From the NCBI GenBank assembly GCA_000402295.1, contig AQRW01000067.1, positions 1 through 6,153 of the forward strand: DNA of 6,153 nt, read 5' to 3'. Position 1 is the stretch's first letter. Each line of letters starts with the position of its first letter. Shown one piece after another: positions 1-4,907 of the stretch. The notes under the pieces are model-generated. The model was not told where the DNA came from. It was given only the letters and a program-made list of their open reading frames with translations, and searched no databases. This stretch comes from Candidatus Aerophobus profundus SCGC AAA252-L23 (GTDB taxonomy: Bacteria; Aerophobota; Aerophobia; Aerophobales; Aerophobaceae). The position numbers were made by a program, and so were the translations under genes.

Positions 1-2
1 GG

Positions 3-968
3 AAAATAAGCCGGATTGCTGACCAAGAAGAACTAAAGCAGGTAAGAATTGAGTTTTTAGGGCGTCGACAGGGGAAGCTCACTTCTCTTCTTAAACAATT
101 GGTCGATCTACCCCTGAAGGAAAGGCCAGAGTTAGGAAAATTAATCAATGACTTGAAATCTTATGTTCAAGAAGCTCTTGATCAGAAGGAGAAGGGAATA
201 AATGAGGAAAAAAACATAGAGGAAATTGATATTACTCTTCCGGGAAAACGACCTCTTTTGGGTGGACTTCATCCTCTAACCCAGATACTCCAGGAGATTA
301 AACGCATTTTCGCCACCCTTGGTTTTGAGGTAGTTAGAGGTCCGGAGATCGAAACTGAATATTATAACTTTGAAGCTTTGAATATGCCTAAATTTCACCC
401 GGCTAGAGATGAACAAGATTCCTTTTATTTGAGTAAAACTCATCTTTTGCGAACCCAGACATCTCCGGTTCAAATCAGGGTGATGGAGCAGCAAACTCCA
501 CCGGTGAGAGTCATTGCTCCAGGGAAGTGTTATCGCCGAGACGCCATAGATGCTTCTCATTACCCTATGTTTCATCAGGTGGAAGGTCTGGCCGTAGATG
601 AGGGAATTGCTTTTTCCGATCTTAAAGGAACTCTTACTTACTTTGTCCATCAAATGTTTGGTCCTAATAGGGAACTTCGTTTCCGACCCAGTTTTTTCCC
701 TTTTACCGAGCCTAGCGCTGAGGTAGATATTAGTTGCGCTATCTGTCGAGGTAAGGGATGCCGGGTTTGTTCCGGGAAGGGATGGCTGGAAATTCTTGGG
801 GCTGGAATGGTGGACCCTGAAGTTTTCAAAAAAGTGAATTATGATCCCGAACAGTATCAGGGATTTGCCTTTGGCATGGGAGTAGAGCGAATATGTATGC
901 TTAAGTACGGAGTGGACGATATTCGTCACTTTTTTCAGAACGACTTGCGTTTTTTGAGACAATTTTGA
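3..968 (+). CDS. pheS: Phenylalanine--tRNA ligase alpha subunit, 5'-truncated by window edge
   Basis: Charges tRNA-Phe with phenylalanine in the cytoplasm as the catalytic alpha chain of the alpha2beta2 class II synthetase. The frame is open from position 3 to the TGA at 966-968, giving 321 visible residues; family members are usually about 340, so roughly 20 N-terminal residues lie outside the window. The part before position 99 already reads as the PheS N-terminal coiled-coil region (EELKQVRIEFLGRRQGKL), so the TTG at 99 is an internal Leu codon and not the start. Motif 1 lies around 265-330 (HPLTQ...). Motif 2 is near 519-560 (GKCYRRDAIDASH), followed by PMFHQVEG. Motif 3 is at 861-890 (GFAFGMGVER). 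Four cysteines at 735, 744, 759 and 768 form a CX2CX4CX2C insert, as in many bacterial PheS. The expected partner pheT does not follow. Identification is very secure. Confidence 0.97.
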   Translation, partial: KISRIADQEELKQVRIEFLGRRQGKLTSLLKQLVDLPLKERPELGKLINDLKSYVQEALDQKEKGINEEKNIEEIDITLPGKRPLLGGLHPLTQILQEIKRIFATLGFEVVRGPEIETEYYNFEALNMPKFHPARDEQDSFYLSKTHLLRTQTSPVQIRVMEQQTPPVRVIAPGKCYRRDAIDASHYPMFHQVEGLAVDEGIAFSDLKGTLTYFVHQMFGPNRELRFRPSFFPFTEPSAEVDISCAICRGKGCRVCSGKGWLEILGAGMVDPEVFKKVNYDPEQYQGFAFGMGVERICMLKYGVDDIRHFFQNDLRFLRQF

Positions 969-976
969 GAAGGAAG

Positions 977-985
977 AGGAGAAGG
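977..985 (+). promoter_or_regulatory. Ribosome binding site for the TTG-started ftsZ-family gene
   Basis: The purine run AGGAGAAGG lies in the 22-base gap after pheS, with its AGGAG core at 977-981, nine bases before the TTG at 991. It decides the start, because the next stretch of the frame holds no ATG, GTG or TTG before the conserved IKVLGVGGG strand. Confidence 0.7.
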
Positions 986-990
986 CATAT

Positions 991-2097
991 TTGATAGAGT
1001 TTGAATCTTTAGTCTCTGGGTGCGAGGGTGAATCTGAGAGAAAAACTTTTTCTTCTATTTGGATAAAGGTCCTGGGTGTGGGTGGAGGAGCAGGTAATAT
1101 TCTTTCGCGTCTCAGTCATCTAAGTACGGGGGAAAGCGAATTTCTGTTGGTAAACAGTAATGGGAAAGAGTTAAACTCCTGCAAAATTAAAAAAAAGATC
1201 CAGGTTGGTCAGAAAATTACCGGAGGATGGGGAACGGGTGGTGATCCTGAGATGGGCAGGAAAATCATCCTGGCCGAACGAGATAAAATCAGAGAACTTT
1301 TAGCCGGAACAGATGTCCTTTTCTTAGTTTCCAGTTTGGGTAAGGGAATGGGGACAGGAGGAACACCAGTCATCGCTGAGGTAGCTCGAGAAATAGGCTG
1401 TTTGGTGATTGGGTTTTTTACTCTTCCTTTCCGTTTCGAGGGAAACAGAAGGGTGAAACAAGCCCGAGAAGGACTGACTAAACTTAAACAAACGGTCGAT
1501 GCTTTTATGGTAGTGCCCAACGATCTTCTTCTTAACGCCAGGGGAAAAGAGGCTCGTTCTTTAAAGGAGGATCTTCAGAAGATAGATGAGGTATTAAAAG
1601 CAGCTATTATTGGCTTCAGAAACATTCTCTTTAACCCGGGATTAATAAACGTTGACTTTGCCGACTTTAAAGCGTTTTTTCAACAGGGATGCCCTATTCA
1701 AATAAGTACGGGCAAAGGAAAAGGAGAAAAGGCACCTCAAGAAGCGGTAAGTCAAGCTTTAAACTTTCCTCTGGGGGGAAAAATAAATCTTCAGGGAATC
1801 GAGAAAGTACTTATGGCTATCAAAGGGGGTAGCCAGCTCAGTTTATCTCAAGTTGAGAAAACTGTTCTATCAATTAAAGAGAGTATTTCAGCGGCTGCTG
1901 ATATTACTTTTGGGGTTTACCTCGATGAAAAGCTAAGCGATGAGCTTTTTCTGACTTTGATGATGATGGGCCAGGATATTGCCTGGCCATCCGGGGAGGA
2001 CAAAGATAAGGAATCCTATCAGGAGGAAATGGATTTTAGTGTCTACGACCGGGATAATTTGGACATTCCTACCTTTCTCAGAAAGAGAAATAATTAG
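991..2097 (+). CDS. ftsZ: Divergent FtsZ-family cell-division GTPase
   Basis: Tubulin-like GTPase expected to polymerise in the cytoplasm into the division ring. The 368-residue protein covers both FtsZ domains. Visible elements are the T1 strand-loop IKVLGVGGGAGN (25-36), a T3-like GTGGDPEMG (81-89), the T4 tubulin signature as GKGMGTG (117-123), FEGNRR (149-154), the T7 loop NVDFAD (220-225) with both catalytic Asp, a complete C-terminal domain ending near 329, a short linker, and the C-terminal partner peptide LDIPTFLRKR (357-366). By eye alignment, the usual GGGTGTG has Lys and Met at its second and fourth positions, and the NTDA motif reads NSNG, so nucleotide binding may differ from typical FtsZ. 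The start is TTG with a good ribosome binding site. The gene sits 22 bases after pheS and 12 bases before the DUF2273 gene. Family membership is secure; whether it is the only FtsZ of the cell or a second paralogue cannot be told here. Confidence 0.9.
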   Translation: MIEFESLVSGCEGESERKTFSSIWIKVLGVGGGAGNILSRLSHLSTGESEFLLVNSNGKELNSCKIKKKIQVGQKITGGWGTGGDPEMGRKIILAERDKIRELLAGTDVLFLVSSLGKGMGTGGTPVIAEVAREIGCLVIGFFTLPFRFEGNRRVKQAREGLTKLKQTVDAFMVVPNDLLLNARGKEARSLKEDLQKIDEVLKAAIIGFRNILFNPGLINVDFADFKAFFQQGCPIQISTGKGKGEKAPQEAVSQALNFPLGGKINLQGIEKVLMAIKGGSQLSLSQVEKTVLSIKESISAAADITFGVYLDEKLSDELFLTLMMMGQDIAWPSGEDKDKESYQEEMDFSVYDRDNLDIPTFLRKRNN

Positions 2098-2102
2098 GAG
2101 GG
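2096..2102 (+). promoter_or_regulatory. Ribosome binding site overlapping the ftsZ stop codon
   Basis: AGGAGGG is a near-perfect Shine-Dalgarno that begins inside the TAG stop of the ftsZ-family gene and ends seven bases before the GTG at 2110. It supports the GTG start of the small membrane protein and suggests translational coupling to the upstream gene. Confidence 0.75.
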
Positions 2103-2109
2103 TATAGCC

Positions 2110-2343
2110 GTGTGGAAAACCTGGAATCAACACAAGGGTAAGATAACTGGTGGAATGGCCGGTCTAACCATTGCTCTACTTCTAATCTTTGCCTGGCCGA
2201 TTCTTCTGATCCTATTTTTGGGGATAGTCGGTATTTTTTTAGGTGGGGTTTTTGATGCGGGTAAGAGAGTTGGTGATTCCCTGAACAAATTTCTTACCCG
2301 GATAGAGGAAAATAGGGGGAAGAAGAGAGATGAGACCCCTTAA
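2110..2343 (+). CDS. Small two-helix membrane protein, DUF2273-like
   Basis: A 77-residue protein of unknown function. It starts with a short polar, basic stretch (WNQHKGKI), then two hydrophobic segments at about 12-29 and 31-48 separated by a Trp-Pro turn at 29-30, then a charged C-terminal tail rich in Lys, Arg and Glu (51-77). The HKGKI..G opening, glycine-rich helices and length resemble the DUF2273 family of small integral membrane proteins, which in Gram-positive bacteria often lie next to Asp23 (alkaline-shock) genes; no Asp23 gene is visible here. The predicted place is the cytoplasmic membrane with both ends probably inside. The GTG start has a strong ribosome binding site. The last 14 bases overlap the fumarase beta-type gene in another frame. 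A link to envelope or division functions is only inferred from its position after ftsZ. The coding call is firm; the family is recognised from pattern, not a search. Confidence 0.8.
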   Translation: MWKTWNQHKGKITGGMAGLTIALLLIFAWPILLILFLGIVGIFLGGVFDAGKRVGDSLNKFLTRIEENRGKKRDETP

Positions 2344-2881
2344 GATTCAGGCTCCTCTTGAAGAGGGAATCCTGAGGAGACTCTCGGTCGGTGAAGAAGT
2401 CTTGATCAGTGGAATTATCTATACCGCTCGCGATGCTGCCCACAGCCGGCTGATAGAATTGCTAAAGAAGGGTCTTCCTCTTCCTATCCCCCTAAAAAAT
2501 CAACTTTTCTACTACACCGGTCCTACTCCTTGCCCTCCGGGGAAAATTTTTGGTTCGGCCGGTCCTACATCGAGTTATCGTATGGATTCCTTGACTGTTC
2601 CCTTGCTTTCCCGAGGACTCAGGGGAATGATTGGAAAAGGTCAACGATCGGAGCAGCTCGGCCGACTGTTAAGACAATATGGAGCAGTTTATTTCCTGGC
2701 TCCAGCGGGAGCGGGAGCTTATCTATCCCAGAGAATAAAGAGAGCTGAATTGGTTGCTTTCCCGGATCTCGGACCAGAAGCAGTCTATCGGTTGTGGGTT
2801 GATGAGTTTCCCACTTTGGTGGGGATTGATACAAAGGGTAGAGATCTTTATAGAGTGCAGGTAAATTTGCCGTTCTCTTAG
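2330..2881 (+). CDS. Class I fumarate hydratase / tartrate dehydratase beta-type subunit
   Basis: Fe-S hydro-lyase beta region, the substrate-binding half of class I fumarase (fumarate + water to malate) or L-tartrate dehydratase. At 183 residues it has the usual size of a separate beta subunit. Hallmarks are YTARDAAH (31-38), the swivelling-domain core FYYTGP (60-65), GSAGPTSSYRMD (75-86), MIGKG (100-104), FPDLGPEAVYRL (144-155) and VDEFPTLVGIDTKG (157-170). In the family, residues of the ARDAAH, GPTxxxRMD and GKG motifs bind substrate, and all are kept. The [4Fe-4S] cluster is held by the alpha subunit, and no alpha gene lies upstream or downstream in the window, so a partner must be encoded elsewhere or the function has changed. 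The ATG start is preceded by GGGGGA about nine bases away and lies inside the end of the DUF2273 gene (14-base overlap). Substrate choice between fumarate and tartrate cannot be settled from this sequence. Confidence 0.92.
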   Translation: MRPLKIQAPLEEGILRRLSVGEEVLISGIIYTARDAAHSRLIELLKKGLPLPIPLKNQLFYYTGPTPCPPGKIFGSAGPTSSYRMDSLTVPLLSRGLRGMIGKGQRSEQLGRLLRQYGAVYFLAPAGAGAYLSQRIKRAELVAFPDLGPEAVYRLWVDEFPTLVGIDTKGRDLYRVQVNLPFS

Positions 2882-2891
2882 AAATGTAGAA

Positions 2892-2897
2892 AGGGAG
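2892..2897 (+). promoter_or_regulatory. Ribosome binding site for the TTG-started rph
   Basis: AGGGAG lies in the 22-base gap after the fumarase beta-type gene, six bases before the TTG at 2904. It favours this start, which places the family's N-terminal R-x-D-x-R motif immediately after the initiator residue. Confidence 0.65.
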
Positions 2898-2903
2898 TAA
2901 ATT

Positions 2904-3632
2904 TTGAGAAGAGATAGAAGATTAGCTAACCAGATGCGTTCTGTCCAGATTGAAGAAGGTTTACTCAAATACGCTCAGGGTTCAGCCTTGATTTCTATAG
3001 GAAATACCAGAGTAATTTGTGCGGCCATGGTGGAGGAAGGTGTTCCCGTATTTTTAAGAGGGACCAACAAGGGTTGGCTAACTGCGGAATACGACATGTT
3101 GCCTTATTCTACTCCCACCAGAGCTGCTCGGCAGGTAGGACAAAAAAAAGGAAGATCCCAGGAAATCCAGAGGATGATAGGAAGAGCCCTCAGAGCGGTA
3201 GTTGACTTGAGTAACTTTTCTTCCTTTACTATTTGGTTTGACTGTGATGTCCTCCAAGCTGACGGAGGCACCAGGTGTGCGGCTATCACGGGTTGTTTTT
3301 TTGCTCTTATGCAGGTAGATAAGTGGCTAAGGGACAAAGGAATGTTGCAGGGTCCACTTATTAAGGAATCTCTGGCAGCAGTTAGTGTGGGTGTGGTTGA
3401 AGATCAGAGCCTATTGGATCTTTCTTATCAGGAGGATTCTCGGGCTACCGTGGATATGAATGTGGTTATGACAGGCTCAGGTGAATTAGTGGAACTTCAG
3501 GCAAGTGGAGAGGAAGCCTTCTTTAGTCGTCAGACACTCAGTCAGTTGTTAGATTTAGCCGAGGAAGGAATAAAACAACTAATCCAATTGGAAAAACAAA
3601 TGGCCGGAGAAAAACGATGGAGCTGGTTTTAG
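2904..3632 (+). CDS. rph: Ribonuclease PH (tRNA 3'-end phosphorolytic exonuclease)
   Basis: Trims the 3' ends of tRNA precursors by phosphorolysis, releasing nucleoside diphosphates; the family works as a hexameric ring in the cytoplasm. The 242-residue length is normal. Motifs in order are RRDRR...NQMRSV at the N-terminus, EEGVPVFLRG (44-53), GWLTAEYDMLP (57-67), the phosphate/RNA region GRSQEIQRMIGR (83-94), DVLQADGGTR (115-124) with the Thr-Arg pair used for phosphate, LDLSYQED (171-178) and DMNVVMTGSGELVELQ (184-199). Small departures from consensus are DRR for DGR near the start and QASGEEAFFS (199-208) where QGTAEGxPFS is usual; neither removes the phosphate site. The TTG start has an AGGGAG six bases upstream. 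The gene overlaps rdgB by 16 bases, a common pairing. Identification is very secure. Confidence 0.96.
   Translation: MRRDRRLANQMRSVQIEEGLLKYAQGSALISIGNTRVICAAMVEEGVPVFLRGTNKGWLTAEYDMLPYSTPTRAARQVGQKKGRSQEIQRMIGRALRAVVDLSNFSSFTIWFDCDVLQADGGTRCAAITGCFFALMQVDKWLRDKGMLQGPLIKESLAAVSVGVVEDQSLLDLSYQEDSRATVDMNVVMTGSGELVELQASGEEAFFSRQTLSQLLDLAEEGIKQLIQLEKQMAGEKRWSWF
3606..3609 (+). promoter_or_regulatory. Ribosome binding site of rdgB inside the end of rph
   Basis: GGAG is followed seven bases later by the ATG at 3617. Because both site and start lie within rph, ribosomes finishing rph could re-initiate on rdgB. Confidence 0.5.
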
Positions 3633-4222
3633 CTACCAGAAACTTGGATAAAATCAGGGAAATAAAACATATTTTAAGAGAAACGGAAGTAACTTTTCTT
3701 ACCTTTCGGGATTTTTTAGATTTTCCCCATATCAGAGAAACAGGAATAACTCTGGAAGAAAATGCTCTTATCAAGGCCAGAGGTATCTGCCGTTTTACCG
3801 GAAAATTTACTTTAGCCGATGATTCCGGACTGGAAGTGAAGGCTTTATGTGGAATTCCCGGGGTTTTCTCTTCTCGATTTGCCGGTCCCCAGGTTACTTA
3901 TGAAGATAACAATGAGAAACTTCTTTCTCTTCTCCGAGGTGTACCGGAGGAGAGACGAGGAGCCCGATTTCGTTGCCTGATTGCCCTAATTGATCCTTGG
4001 GGAAGAGAAAAAGTGGTGGAAGGAGTCTGTCCCGGAAGGATTTTAAGCCAGTCCCTCGGTAGCAATGGCTTTGGCTATGATCCTCTCTTCCAGCCCCTTG
4101 GCTTTAATAATACCTTTGCCCAGATGGATATAAAAGAGAAAAATCAAATCAGCCACCGTTTTCAGGCTCTCCAGAAAGCCAAGTTAATTATCCAAAATTG
4201 GCCAGAACTTCCCGGCAAATAG
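3617..4222 (+). CDS. rdgB: dITP/XTP pyrophosphatase (RdgB/HAM1 family)
   Basis: House-cleaning enzyme that hydrolyses non-canonical purine nucleotides (dITP, ITP, XTP) to the monophosphate and pyrophosphate, keeping deaminated bases out of DNA and RNA. The 201 residues match the family's usual length. The signature motifs are all present: LATRNLDKIREI (5-16) at the N-terminus, ETGITLEENALIKA (41-54), LADDSGLEV (66-74) with the metal/catalytic acidic residues, GIPGVFSSRFAG (79-90), GSNGFGYDPLF (148-158) and ISHRFQALQK (178-187) for base recognition. The ATG start puts the conserved beta strand directly at the N-terminus, as in the family. It overlaps rph by 16 bases, so the two are almost certainly cotranscribed, and it is followed by the largest intergenic gap in the window. 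No defects are visible. Confidence 0.97.
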   Translation: MELVLATRNLDKIREIKHILRETEVTFLTFRDFLDFPHIRETGITLEENALIKARGICRFTGKFTLADDSGLEVKALCGIPGVFSSRFAGPQVTYEDNNEKLLSLLRGVPEERRGARFRCLIALIDPWGREKVVEGVCPGRILSQSLGSNGFGYDPLFQPLGFNNTFAQMDIKEKNQISHRFQALQKAKLIIQNWPELPGK

Positions 4223-4255
4223 GGTGTATGACAGGATTGTAGAGTTAAGATATCT

Positions 4256-4281
4256 TTGGTCTGCCAAATGGGCTTTATAAT
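4256..4281 (+). promoter_or_regulatory. Possible sigma-70-type promoter before coaE
   Basis: A perfect TATAAT at 4276-4281 lies in the 82-base gap between rdgB and coaE. The best upstream partner, TTGGTC at 4256-4261, keeps only the TTG of a -35 box and is 14 bases away, shorter than the preferred 17. Initiation would fall near 4288 and leave a leader of about 17 bases. The A/T-rich setting makes chance matches likely. Apart from this box and a GGGAG at 4293-4297, I see nothing in the gap. Confidence 0.35.
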
Positions 4282-4292
4282 CCGTAACATAT

Positions 4293-4297
4293 GGGAG
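4293..4297 (+). promoter_or_regulatory. Ribosome binding site for coaE
   Basis: GGGAG ends seven bases before the ATG at 4305 and supports that start. A nearer ATG at 4291 runs into a stop after five codons. Confidence 0.5.
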
Positions 4298-4304
4298 TTT
4301 CTGT

Positions 4305-4907
4305 ATGATCTTGGGTATTACTGGAAATGCTGGTTGTGGGAAGAGCACGGTGGCTCGGATTCTTCAAGAGTGGGGGGTCCATCTTATCCAGGCCGATGAA
4401 ATTGGCCATCAGCTTTTAAAAAAGCCGGAAGTAAAGAAAAGAATTCTGGACGTCTTTGGCCGGCTAATTTTAGATAATAGAGAAGTCATTGCCAGGAAAA
4501 AGCTGGGAGGGATAGTCTTTAGTAGTCCGAAGAAATTGAGGATGCTCAATTCAATTCTTCATCCTTTGATTGGTGAGCAAATAAAAAAAGAGATTTCCTA
4601 CTCCAGGGGCCAGTTAATGGTGGTGGAGGGGGCTCTCCTTTTCGAAGCTGGATGGCATCTTCTAATGGATAAAATCTTGGTGGTTTTCTGTTCTCCCAAG
4701 ACCCAATTCGGGAGACTGAAAGATATCCTTGGTTATGATCCGGTTCAGATTCAAGGTATTCTCCGCGCTCAAATGCCCCAGGAGGAAAAAAAGGGACGGG
4801 CTGATTTTTTGCTGGAAAATGAAGGCAACCTCAAAAAGTTGAGAGGAAAAGTAAGGAAAATTTACCAGAACTGTCTTAAGGAAAACAGCAGGAAAGATGA
4901 AAATTGA
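4305..4907 (+). CDS. coaE: Dephospho-CoA kinase
   Basis: Last step of coenzyme A synthesis: ATP-dependent phosphorylation of the 3'-hydroxyl of dephospho-CoA, in the cytoplasm. The 200-residue protein is of normal length and is a P-loop kinase. The Walker A motif GNAGCGKST is at 7-15, QADEIGHQLL (29-38) is the acceptor-binding strand with the conserved Asp, LHPLIGEQI (85-93) matches the family HP motif, VVEGALLFEAG (106-116) is the core strand with LLFE, and the lid/C-terminal part shows LRAQMPQEEKKGRADFLLEN (153-172), matching the usual Q...K...AD..I.N pattern. The lid segment GRLKDILGYD (136-145) lacks the second Arg seen in many relatives, a modest departure. The ATG start has GGGAG upstream. 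The end overlaps the polX start by 11 bases. It may have its own promoter in the gap after rdgB. Confidence 0.96.
   Translation: MILGITGNAGCGKSTVARILQEWGVHLIQADEIGHQLLKKPEVKKRILDVFGRLILDNREVIARKKLGGIVFSSPKKLRMLNSILHPLIGEQIKKEISYSRGQLMVVEGALLFEAGWHLLMDKILVVFCSPKTQFGRLKDILGYDPVQIQGILRAQMPQEEKKGRADFLLENEGNLKKLRGKVRKIYQNCLKENSRKDEN

Noticed and set aside
99..101. TTG at 99 as the start of pheS
   Set aside because: The frame is open to the left edge and positions 3-98 encode the conserved PheS N-terminal region, so this is an internal leucine.
276..962. 228-codon open frame on the minus strand opposite pheS
   Set aside because: It has no recognisable domain and lies entirely antisense to a strongly conserved synthetase gene.
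1000..2097. FtsZ-family gene as a plasmid or phage TubZ/PhuZ-type tubulin
   Set aside because: It has the FtsZ T7 loop NVDFAD, a full FtsZ C-terminal domain and the LDIPTFLRKR partner peptide, all typical of division FtsZ.
2530..2748. Plus-strand frame inside the fumarase beta-type gene
   Set aside because: Out-of-frame shadow of a clearly conserved gene, without its own ribosome site or motif.
4255..4268. Small inverted repeat TTTGG-TCTG-CCAAA as a terminator
   Set aside because: The stem is only five pairs and is not followed by a T-run, so it is unlikely to stop transcription.
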